Assembly: GCF_021018805.1 (NCBI RefSeq)
Contig: NC_086248.1
Span: 99,099,239-99,163,238, forward strand
Direction: 5' to 3'
DNA from: Prinia subflava
Taxonomy: Eukaryota > Chordata > Aves > Passeriformes > Cisticolidae
Length of the DNA: 64,000 nucleotides
The translations under genes were made by a program, and so were the position numbers. This document shows positions 37,601-48,820 of this stretch, one piece after another. Every line of letters begins with the position of its first letter. Positions within the stretch are counted from its first letter, which is position 1. Below the pieces are notes generated by a model. That model saw nothing but the letters and a program-made list of their open reading frames with translations. It had not been told where the DNA came from and did not search any database.

Positions 37601-39428
37601 TGCTCATTGCTTCAGAGAGGTGTTTTACCACTAGAGGTTCAGACTAGTTACTTGTCCTTGCAGCTGATGGAGAAGCTTCACTCAGGTGTAAACTGGCAGG
37701 AAGGAAGATGCAGTCCCTGGGTTTGTGGGTGAGTACAAAACAAGCTGCTGGAGAATTAAAATCCTTACAGGGTAAATCCTCTGGAGAATAGTGCAAAAGC
37801 AATTTTTACTACAGTCCTGCCCAAATAACATTCCCTGCTCTTTCCTCTCTCAGTCAGTGCATCAGCAAGTTCATGGTCCTTCTGTGCATGGACTGGTATT
37901 GGCTGAGGAGAATGAGAAGATCAGACTTGTAGTATATATTTATGGGGAACATGCACCTACAGCTGAGCTTGATATTAGCAGGATAAGACAGTTTAATAGG
38001 CTTTTCTGAGCTTTAATACATGCTGGAAAATCCAGTTGACACTGTGGGTGCCACTGAATAGGTTTACTACATCTTGAAGCTAAGTTTCTGGAACATTTAA
38101 ATTTGGAAAAGCTGAGACTGAGACAAATCCATAGCAAGGCTGGCTATATTTAATCCTAAAGCCTCAGGAAAATGTCCAAGATGGCATGGCAGTAGGAAAT
38201 CCTATTTTTCTCAAGAACTGTATGTGGCCTAAGCAGACACATTGTTTTCTTCTGGAACACCAGATGCTGTGGAAAATGTCAGTTTAAAAGACAGACCTCT
38301 CAGGCAGCTAATACAGCACTTACATTAATTCATAAGCTTGTAAAATGGATCATTACACATTGTACAAAAATCCATACCATCTTCTTGGCTTAATATAGTG
38401 CTGAAAGAAGTATTTCCAAGATTTCACTGGAGGAACAGATTGGAGATCATGACAAAGAATGAGCATGTAGTGTAATTTATAGCTCGCCTGAATTAGACTT
38501 CTCATGTCTGATCTGCAGTTAAAACTGGATGCAGTAGGCTCAAGTTGGCTTTGTCAGCTAATGAAGAACTTGTATCAGGAGAGTGGCTGTTCATTTAGCC
38601 CGGCTGTGTGCTCGATCCGGTCCCTGCAGCTGTTTCCTGATCTTGTTGGTGTGTTTAAAGAACACACATTTGGTACTACATGCTTCTGGAGGTGGTGTAT
38701 CTTCACACTTCCTGCGGAGACTTAGCACTATACTTTGCAGAGTAGTAGAAACAAAAGCCTGGAACATAAACAATCAGAATTCTTCTGGGAGAGGGATCTT
38801 AATGGAAAGCAAAGTCTCAAAGTTCAGCCCCACAAAGGGGCTCATGGCCAGTTCTGCTGTAGCTCAAAATTAAGATCTGAAGAATGCATGCAAGACGTTG
38901 CTCTACCTGAAGCTAGTTTGACAGGGTAAATATTTACGTATTTTGAAATACAAAATAGATAAGGATCACAGTGATAGACAAAACAATCCAACAGGTAACA
39001 TTTATATGCAAGATTTACATATGGATATGGAAGGTTATGTAGGTCACCAAGACAGACACCCCCCACTATCATTTGTAGTACAATAAGGTAGTGGACATTT
39101 GACTTGAGTGACAGATTAACACCACACATATTGATGTGTGTTAATTGAAAATACCATAAAACTGAATGACCACCTGTTTCTCCATTAGCAATACCGTCTT
39201 CTTTCTTTAGCTAGAGAGCCTCATGGAGTTTCCACAATCTGCAAGCCCCTGGGAACCCTTGAAGGATGCTTTGGTTAGCAGCTGCCCTGTGCTGATGGGG
39301 CTGAAGGGCTGAGGGTACCTGGAGCAGCCTCCTCAGGCTGTACATGCTCCTCTGGCTCTGAGAGCATTTAATGTCAGGGTCAAGCAAGGGACACATGAGA
39401 GTGTGGGAAACAACAGCTACAAGGGACC

Positions 39429-39488
39429 AGAAAAAAAAAAAAAGAAGAAGAAAAAGGGAAAAAAAAAAAAAAAAAAGAAAGAAAAAAA
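39429..39488. repeat. 60-nt pure purine tract
   Basis: Every base from 39429 to 39488 is A or G on the plus strand, mainly poly-A with scattered G. Such polypurine-polypyrimidine tracts can form triplex DNA and are length-variable. There is no sign that it is the tail of a retroposed gene: the upstream DNA is not recognisable as a transcript. Confidence 0.85.
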
Positions 39489-41989
39489 TAAGGAAACAGC
39501 AAAACCCAGTCTGGAAAGATGCATGAGGACATATGGAATGGCAGAGACGTAGTATACAACAGGAGGATGGTGCAAATCAAGCCAGTGTGGTGTAGAGGCA
39601 GATGGGGGACAGAAGTGTGTGCACAGGAAGCTTGGAGAGGGATGTGACTTGGGCAGCAGCTTCTCCCATCTCAAGTGAAGCTTGCAGGGAAGGAGGGAGC
39701 ATTGGAGTGGCACTTTGCCCAAGTTTTCTCTGAAAGGCATTGCCAACAGTAGATGGGGAAACAACTATGAATTTGCAATAGAGAAGAAAGGCAGTTTGGA
39801 AGTCATGAGCTGAAGCGGCTTAAACTTGTGGGGTTAGTAAAGCTTTAACACCTTTGCAGGGATCTCATGTGTGTGAAGGAAAACCCAGCTCTGCACACAG
39901 ACTGTGTTTTTGAAGTGGTTGCAGCAGCTCTGAACAGACTACGTTTCAGCACTCAGTAAGAACAATTGAAAAGATGGCCAGCAGGGCAAGCTTTAATTTT
40001 CTAGAGGATTAGATTTCTTCTACCTAGCACTCACCTTCAGATCCCCAACATTCAATTCAGCATTCAAAACACACTGGCCTCTCTCTTGTTCCTTAAAGCC
40101 ATTGTAGAAGTGTTCTTTTTAAGCTCTCTAATTGTAAAAATAATTCTCAGTTGCATCAGTACAGGGGGAGGATATGAGTAAAGAAGTTAGAGTTCACTAA
40201 GACATGTCACTTAAAAATTTTATCTTTGAAAGAGGCTTTTACAAAATTTTGTTACCATCACATTGCTGAACTTGCCTTAGTGCTGACTCATTACACTGAA
40301 AGGGGAAGGCTACTTTTCTTATTTCGGGTGTGTGCTGCACCTGTTCTTTCTGCACTGCTAAATCCACAGGCTTCAGGTTCCCTAGAAACCCTTTGGTCTT
40401 CTGTATGCCCACACAGAACGGTGACTCTTTCAACAACATTTTTGTCAACCTGCCTGCACCTTCCTTTAACAGAGCAGTCAGAAATTATTCCTACATTTGT
40501 GCAATGAGGACCATGAGGACAGTGCAAAATGCAATAAATATGAGAGTACAGTGGAGGCAACATTTGTGCCCGTTCTTGCCACTCTGCACTCATGTGTGAG
40601 AATTATGTCAAAAAATATGCAAATTGAAGAGCCTTCCAGATAAAGGTATATTATGAGGAGAAATGCAGATATGGAAATCTTGTTCACCAGGACTCAGTTT
40701 GCTGGGGATCTGGCCAACAAAATTTTTTCCAATACAAGGGAAATCTAATGGACAAGCAAGATGTGAGATCAGTTGATATGACATGAGCAAAACAGTATCA
40801 TCAGTGCCTGGAATTGCTGGACTGCTCATCACGGAGAAGACTAAACATGGTGTTATAGCAAGGATGCCAGAAAAAACAAAAATTCTATGTAATTTTGGTC
40901 CAAAATGGTCAGCAATGGATCTTGTTCTCCCGCAACTTTAGGATCATCAATGCTGCAAATTTATTTTTTCTGACCAACAGATCCTATTTCTTAAAGCCTT
41001 TCTTCCCATGTTTCTGTGAAGAGTGCAGGAAATGATTAGTGACTCTTCCATGCTGCTAGGGCATGGCATTTTCATGATACAGGACAATATGGAAATATCT
41101 GCTAGGGAAACAAGATGTTTCTATGAGAGGTTTTATTTTAAAATCAGGTTTTATTAGCAAATCTGGGGTTCACAGCCTGTACCTATGAAGGGAATAAATA
41201 TCTTTTGCAAGGCTTTCAAAAAACTCTGTCCAGCTGACAGTGCAGCAGCTATTGCATTAAAAGCTGGTGTCCAAGGCAAAACCACCCAAAGCCACAGAAA
41301 TTCCCTTGGAGCAGGGTTGAGATCAGGATTTGCATTCATGGGTTGGACCTAGTCTTGCAACTTTCTAGAAGGCAACATACTTTTGTGGCCATGGATGCCT
41401 GGGAAAATCAGCTTCTAAAATACCGAACTGTCTACACAAGAGAGGGAGCAAAAGTGCAGTGGAAAGAACTGCCCTAGGTAATAAATTTGGATTATGCCAT
41501 TTATTTTAAAATATATCAAAATAATCCCAGTTCTCACCATTTTCAAACCTTATTTGAATTAGCATTTCCTTAAAAATGCATCCTCATATACAGCCTTATA
41601 CACTGGTATAAATTTTTTGAAAATGCTCCAGCAGTTTCTTCCCTACAGGTTGGGGGATTGCAGAGAATGGACTGGATTGGAGATGTGGGATTGGAGAGTC
41701 TCAGAGATTTGGTTACCTTTAGCTACTTAAAGCAGCCTAATCCTACAACTCTGAGGTGGCAAAGAAGCTCTTAATACCAGTAAAATTTCATGTGGTCTTA
41801 TTACACAAAGATGAATTACCTTTTCTGTGGAGCCTTGCCTTTAGATTAATAACAAATGTAAAAGAATCGGTAGAATTGTATTTCCGCAAGAGAAATTGAT
41901 CTGTTAACATTTAAATTCTTTGCCATGGGCTTTAGTAAATCTTTCAGCTGAAGGTAAGATTAACTTCTTCCCTACGGTTCCAACATCCT

Positions 41990-42330
41990 GGCTTGCAGCG
42001 CTTTTAAAAGATGCATGAAGGATAGATATCTTTGCCTTTCAGCATTTTGATCAGATCACTTTCATTTGGCCAGACACTATCACGGCCGTAAATTTCAAAG
42101 CTAAAAATAGACTTGACTTTTTTCCCCCCTTATCTCTTAATTCTTTCAAATAGATAATGATTCAGTGGTATCTTGGGACCTTTCAAGTCTAGCTCACTGC
42201 ATGTTAAGTGAGCACATTGATTTGGAGAGCAGAAGTCTTGTAGCTTAAGGTTTTTAAGCAAGGAGCTAGGTTTTCTGATCTTTTATTTAAAGCAGTAGGT
42301 GACTTTAAAGCAGAAGGTGATTTTGTTTCC
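41990..42330. promoter_or_regulatory. Candidate MEF2/GATA-rich conserved element
   Basis: The block contains an exact MEF2 consensus CTAAAAATAG (42101-42110), several GATA cores (GGATAGATATC near 42022 and AATAGATAATGA near 42149) and a retained CpG pair in CACGGCCG (about 42082-42089). Composition and motif density look conserved, and no coding frame crosses it. MEF2 with GATA sites is typical of muscle or heart enhancers, but here that is only an inference from motifs. Confidence 0.3.
42286..42321. repeat. 18-bp tandem duplication, two copies
   Basis: TTTAAAGCAGTAGGTGAC (42286-42303) is followed head to tail by TTTAAAGCAGAAGGTGAT (42304-42321). The copies differ at two of 18 positions. It sits at the right end of the MEF2/GATA-rich block. 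Confidence 0.9.
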
Positions 42331-45300
42331 TCACTGCAGGACATACACGTGCCGACTCCAGAGCCTAAAAGCCTGATTCTGGCTTTTCACTTCAAATATT
42401 CCTATCACAAAATCTTTACTTTTTACAAGACTACTTCATAACATGTAATAATAATATTTAAAACATTAGCTCCTGCTTTCACTTGTACTACCTTGCACCT
42501 TGAGTAATTGATCAAGGCAAACTGACACCAGATTTGTGTCATCACAGAAAAGAGCAAAGTTCAATTGCCAGCTCTTGTCGGCTGTGGCTGCAATATTTAC
42601 TACTTCAGAGGGATTTTGTTATCATCTTCCTTATACTATGACAGGAACTTGTTATGACAGGCTTTTCAGAAAGTGTAGCCTGTAGCAGGAGATATGCTTA
42701 AGTATTTAAGATGAAATCCAGTGGCATGGCATTGAAACTTGAAAGATCCAGCAGGACACATGAAATAATCAAGAATTCAATCTTTGTGGAGGATGCCCCT
42801 CAGCGCCAGATTTTCTGCCAGTTTCTTCAGAGTGCCCTTGTGGGTTATTTACCAAAATTTCTTGGCAGCCTCAGACATCTGGTATTCCACACACACTGAC
42901 ACGATGCATCTCTACAGAAGGGGCTTTTAGGAAGCTGGGGAATTCAAGACTGTAAATCCATTTTACTATTCTATTTTCTGTTTATGTGCAAGAAGGAAAA
43001 AATTGCTTCTGGTCAAATCTGAAAATTAGACATTGAGTATGAAAAAAAATATTGACATCAAACTGAGCACTGGGTAAAATCAGGGTCTGGGTGTGGGAAG
43101 GGATGTAGAGGGATGGAGTTTGTGAGAGAAGGAGACTGTGGCAACAAGGATATTGGAAAGGAACTGCACTGAAATCTGTGCATTGAATTCTGATCTTACC
43201 TTACTCCTCTGGCAGGGTTTTGCTGTTTAAAAGTTCTCCTTCTCCACTCATGCCCACAAACCAAGGAAGAATTAAAAACCAAAACCAAAAGCAAAAATCT
43301 AATTTTCATCCCACAGAATGTTTGATGTTTGTAGGACACCTCATCAAGAGGTGTTGGATTGGAACAAACAGCTTGAGCAGATAGATTATTTATATGCCAT
43401 TTGTTTCTTCTGTTTTCTGTATCATCCACCTCCTTTGTCTTTAAGCAATCTGTGGCAAGGAACATTTCAGTATTTGTAGTTAGTTACAGCCTAGGCATGC
43501 TTCTTCCTTTGGTTTTGATGGCTAATGGATTGACTTTGCATTTTAAATGGTGAAAGTTATAACTAAGACAAGATGTCAAAACATCTTCTAAGAGTGCTTA
43601 GAAATTCTATGTCAGTTCACTAATACGCACAGTTCAGAGAAATCAGTGAAGTCTTTCCAGTTTTGGTTTTGTTTAGCTATATATCAGTTGGTGTGGTAAA
43701 TGTATTCCTGCTGAAACTCTTGTGTTCTCCATCTCCCACAAATCTTGAGAAGCATCCCTTTCTGAGTGCATGCTACTCTCAGTGAAGTCACAATGCTCCG
43801 TGTACAGTAGAAACCACTCAAAACAACACCTTAGCAACCCAGAGATGAACACTCTGGGCAACACCTGTAGAGGGGATCAATAACCTTTTCCTTTTAAGTG
43901 TGACAGAGTCTGTCTTTTTTACCACATCATACAAAAATTCTGTTGCAAAGTAAGATCATGAACCCGCATCACAAAACTGTTCTCAGGAGTTCAGAAAATG
44001 TCAAATTCATAAGTAGACCTAAGAAATAAACCAAGGGCTCTATTTCTGTTACCATCCGACCTGGGACTACATATACCCATTTGATTTTGTCCATAAAATA
44101 AAGCTACCACTTCTCTGGTGTGTTGAAAACACAGTCACTATAATGTGTGCACTGGATGAAAATTATTTATTTGCACTGATTGCCTTCCTTGTGTGTCTCC
44201 ACCTTTCAGCTGTATGAGAGAATGATGGGACTGCTCCAGTAAGGACAAACACAGTTCTAGAGCCACTCCTACCAGGTTGGATGTAGGTCTCTCCCATTTG
44301 TTGAGAAACACAGACAAGGAAACAAATCCAGAAACTAAACTAAAATTGATTGAAATATCACACGTATTTTTTAGTATTCCTTGTTCCATATGTCAGTGAC
44401 ACTGTCCCTGAAGGGATGTACCTAGTTCTCGAATTGGCCCAAATGAATTTAGGATATCCTCAGCCAGAGTGAAAAAATAGGAACTTCTTCAGAGGTAGGA
44501 ATAAATAGCTCATTCTCCCAGCCTTCTCCTTCCCAGCCCATCACTATCCCAGGGTGCTGTCAAAGATCACTCTTTTTTTGAGAAGAAGTCCCTTGATAAT
44601 GAGTAGAGAAAACTGTATCCTGGAAGAATTTCTGTTTGGACTAATCCTACAACAAACTAAATGAAAAAATGCCAAGTCCTCCACTCTGGATCTTTATTTT
44701 TTTTCCCTTACTCCTCTAAGCAGCCACCCATCCTCAGTATCATTTTATCTGTTTTTCAGAGGACAGACGTCTGTTACAGCCTAGGCATGTAGGCTGGGGA
44801 GTAACCATCAAACTTTGAATTATGGCTAGAAGGTATTATCAATAGTATCTCACATATCTCATTTTAAGACAAGGACATGAATTCCAGGAACGCAAATTTA
44901 AATTACCTATTTTGAAGAATATTCAGATTCCAAAATCTACAAAACAGGAGCGACTGGAATCAGTGCTTCTTAAGCAAGCAGACTCTTTAAATGCAGGCAT
45001 AAACTATTGGAAACTTCCCCCGGGCCCCACCAATTTCTCTTAATTACAGATCTCTATATTTCTCTAAATTATTCTGCTTTGTTGCTGGCACTCTTCAAGC
45101 CAATGGAGTTACTGGCTAGTTTTCTTTCACAGAAAGAAAAATGGAAGCAAATGTGTGTGTGGCAGAGTTCAAGGTCCAATTTTTAGAAGGAGATATATGG
45201 CTCTTAATTCTATTGACTGTCAGGAACAGAGAAAATGTTCAGCATTTCTTGTGACCTGGCCCTGTATCCAAGTGTTTGAATAGAATTAAGTTACGTTTAC

Positions 45301-46365
45301 AAAACTGCTATTACTGTCAGCTGAAATAAGCTCCGCTGCAGTCAAGAGACCTTTCAGAATGATAACAACTCACTTTTTATTTGACATGGAGAGATATTTC
45401 TTAAGTAACTCAGTTTTCTGTACTTGATGCTTTTGTTATTCACTGCTGAAAATACACCCTTTACTATTCTGGGAAATGGTTCTAAAAAATGACCCTTTTT
45501 TCTACAAACTTCCTTACTGAAGTATTTATAAATTACCATGCATGACAACATTACACAAGAATAGTGAAATAAAACATATCCCTTCCCTGCTCCAAGCAAA
45601 AAAATTCTAATCAAGCCCTAAAGGTCATTATCTTTGTAACATTGCCAGTGCAGGAGTTCAGTTCTAAATCGTGGAAAAGAGGCCTGGTTTCAAAAGCTGT
45701 GGTTGCTCTGTAGATGAACTACACTCAGCTGTGGAATAACTGCAGCACCTCACAACCTCCTGCCCCACCAGTCTGTCCTTGAGAGAGGATCATGACCTGA
45801 TTTAAAAACCACACCAAGTAGGCAGGCAGGAACGAGGCTCTGTGCAAACTCTGCGTGGTATTGCCAAAACAAATGCACCTGATTGCTGCAGGGTTTTCTG
45901 CCAAAAAACACAAGGGTAGGACTCGACTGGGGGCAAAGGGAAGGGAACAGAGGAAAAATGACAGACTAGCACCTGAGCTGAGAAGGGACAGAGGATGGTG
46001 TCACCAGAGTAGGACTCTTCAAACCAGTGGTCATTACAGGAGGACTGTTCCCCTCAAATCAGGAGGCACCTTGGCCTCTCAAGGAGAGGCATCCTCAAGG
46101 ATGGAGACACAGAGGTTTTGTGGCTCTGGCAGCTTCCTCTGGTTCCAGCGAGTGCCTCGGAAAGATCTGCATTCACCCATAAACATTCCTATGTTTAATC
46201 TGCAGCCATAGGGTTTTCAAACAGTACTCAAGGTCAAGTATCTGTCACTCAGCAGCCTGCTCATGGATGTGAGTCTGGACCCTGATTTTTGTATATGGAA
46301 ATCTGTTGCAGATGCCATACTATATTCATTTCTCTTTTTTCACCTCCTCTTTCCAGGAGTTTGTT

Positions 46366-46424
46366 TTGATGATCCTTGTGTGTCCCTTCCAGCTTGAGGT
46401 ATTCTAGGATTCCATGATTTCATG
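46366..46424 (+). mobile_element. CR1 LINE 3'-terminal fragment, sense
   Basis: GATGATCCTTGTGTGTCCCT, then TCCAGCTTGAGGTATTCTAG and GATTCCATGATT match the last ~60 bp of a CR1 element (family wording GATCCTTGTGGGTCCCTTCC...ATTCTGTGATTCTGTGATT). Only the extreme 3' end remains, which is common for CR1. Confidence 0.85.
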
Positions 46425-48317
46425 ACGTATTTTGCTTAACAATTTAGGTGACTTGAACTTCCACCATTACCACCTGAGGTTTTCTGGAGCTCTACTGATT
46501 CCCTTTGATTTGCCTGCTTCTCCATATGTGACAACAGTGTGTGAAACAGGTGAGATAACAACAGTCAAAGTGAGAGCTGGGAAAGAAGCAAACTCCACAA
46601 AAGCTTTGGGTATAGAGAAAAAAGAATTATATGAGGGTACCTTCAGGCACCACCTGTTCTGCTGGTAGCTACCATTCACAAAGAAGAGGCTGGAAGCAGT
46701 GAGTGAAATGGTTTGTGAATAACATTTCCACTCTTCCCAAGCCCATGATCAGCTCCAGTGGTAATGGCACATGGAAGTAAGGAGCATAATTTCTCAACAA
46801 TCTGTGCTCTGCAGCACTGCAGCAGGTTAGTGCTGGGGAAGGGTTACGTTGCCTCTGAATAGGGCTGACCTCAATGAAGGAGGAGACACAAGATCTGAAC
46901 AGAGAGTTGGGGTATTTGATCCTAGACTGAGACATTTTCAGCTAAGGGATATGCTTCTCTAATTAGGCCAGGGACAAGAATTCTGGAGGGGTTCTAGACA
47001 GAGAATGAGTGCTGCATACCAGTGCATTTTGAATATGGCAGCTTCATCATGAGGCAAGGGATGTCTGGAAAACCTTCCTCTGGTCCGACCTCAAGTAATC
47101 TGCCCATGGATTTGCAGGACTTGTCATCCAGCAAAACGTGACATTGTGAAATAGTAGCAAATCCAAATCTTGCAGATTGACAGAACAGTCTCTTCCCAGC
47201 ATAAGTGATAACAGACTGAAGGAAGAATGTAATATAGGAGGGGGTTGATGCAAGCTAGCAGAGAGCAGTGAGAAAGCAGTAAGTACTTTCCTGATAAGCT
47301 CTCAGGGAACATCTATACTGCAGGCAAAAACAACAGAGCTGGCAGCAGTGCATGATGGATGTTACAGAAAATGTAGTTAACTCATATCTGTACACAGGCC
47401 AGGAGACACTGTCGTAGCACCAAAGCTATGGGAGTTTTGATAAGGAAAACACAAGCCACAGATATAAAGATCACAGGTTATTAGAAAAGATTCAGCAGTT
47501 TTATCTTCAGGTCACCTTTGCTGCAGCAGCACAAATGCACTGAATGCCTAGCAGAACAAAGATAGTAATGAACAAACTCTGATGTTTTCTGATCCCATAA
47601 CTTCCAGATGGCCTGAGTGTGGGGAAGAAGATGGGGCACTTCCACATCTCTTACTTTCTTATCTTCTTCCCCTCAGTCTTTTTTACCATTTCCTTCCTAC
47701 CTCTTTGAAAATCCTTCCTGCCTTTCCAATGTCATTCTTCCCAGCTCAGCCTGCTGCATGTCAGCAGTGGCAGCAGGAATTACAGAACTTCTGGCATTTT
47801 TGCAGTCTCTTGATACCCTCACATGGGGGCAGGGTGCACATCTTTCTTCCTCTGCCCTGGGGAAAGCAGTAGGACTTCACTGCACAGGAGATGAATGCAC
47901 AGGAAAGATCTGACCCAGGATGCAAGAAACACGTCGGATTCTCCTTGCTGGCAGGAGCAGTGAAAGCTGCCCACTGGTGAGCTCTGTCTGGATGAGGTTC
48001 AAGAAGTGCTTGACAAACTGTCAGCCTGCCATTGAGGCAGCGAGATGCATTTCCCTGCAGTCAGGCTCCAGCAGACAACAGAATCAGCCTGAAAGCACAA
48101 GCCATGGCCCCAGAGCAGTAGCCAGTACTTATTAGGATCTCAGGAAGAATGAAGCTGGCAGGCTCAGGGAAACATTGCTAAAAATACACTTGGCAGTTGG
48201 CAGGAGAGAAGCGAGGCAGAAACCTGCTTCACTCAGCGCTCTTTGGCCACATACCCTTAAAACAGCAGGAGGCTCCACAGCAGGCCTCACCCTCAGTGGA
48301 ACCCAGTAATAAATCTG
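46425..48317. other. Gene-free unique DNA between two CR1 pieces
   Basis: No gene or repeat is supported. The frames of about 80-100 codons near 46.7 and 47.6 kb are low-information and overlap one another on both strands. Confidence 0.5.
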
Positions 48318-48820
48318 TGTCAGTGAGGCCACACCTTGAATCCTGTGTCCAGCTCTGGGCCTCTCGCTACAGGAAAGGCATTGAGGTGCTGGAGCATGTC
48401 CAGAGAAGGGCAGGGGAGCTGGGGAAGAGTCTGGGGCACAAGTCTGATGAGGAGCAGCTGGGGGTGTTTGGCCTGGAGAACAGGAGGCTTAGGGTGACCT
48501 TATCACTCTCTACAACTCCCTGAAAGAAGGTTTAAGCCAGGTGGGTGTTGATCTCTTCTTTCAAGTAACAAGTCACAGGAAGAGAGGAAACAGCCTCAAG
48601 CTGTGCTAGAGAAGGTTTAGATTGGATATTGGGACAGATTTATTCACCAAAAGGGTAGTAAAATATTGGAACAAACTATGCACGGGAGTGGTTGAGTTAC
48701 CATCCCTGGAAGTCTATGTGGCACTTAGGACGTGGTGTAGTGATGGGCATGGCACTTCTCAGTTCATGTTGGACTTGATGATCTTATAGGTCTTTCTCAA
48801 TCTGCACAAGTCTATGCTCC
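48318..48820 (+). mobile_element. CR1 LINE fragment, ORF2 C-terminus plus 3' UTR, sense
   Basis: This is the best-preserved coding remnant in the window. Read in the plus strand, 48322-48510 gives [13 protein letters not shown], then [11 protein letters not shown], then [15 protein letters not shown]. These are hallmark C-terminal motifs of CR1 ORF2 (family VRPHLEYCVQFWAP, VLERVQRRA, LGLFSLEKRRLRGDL). After a frame change the similarity continues through [26 protein letters not shown] and SLEV to about 48720. The 3' UTR follows, with GTTGGACTTGATGATCTTAT and AGGTCTTTCTCAA, and a degraded TCTATG terminus near 48811. Frameshifts and stops make it dead. It is 5'-truncated like nearly all CR1 copies. 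Confidence 0.95.

Larger units (their letters stand above)
27023..46365. other. Gene-free DNA, mostly unique
   Basis: About 19 kb with no supportable gene. Frames are short. The longest is 143 codons, minus strand, 35606-36037, with no domain and an unconvincing composition. Notable items are listed separately: a T16 run, inverted repeats, a possible CR1 remnant, an AT microsatellite, a purine tract, and two enhancer-like blocks near 31.65 and 42.1 kb. The remainder is ordinary AT-rich sequence. Confidence 0.55.

Noticed and set aside
39420..39495. Poly-A-rich tract as the tail of a processed pseudogene
   Set aside because: No transcript-like sequence upstream, no target-site duplication, and the tract is a mixed A/G run.
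45855..46211. 118-codon basic plus-strand frame
   Set aside because: No homologous family comes to mind. The basic composition reflects purine-rich DNA.
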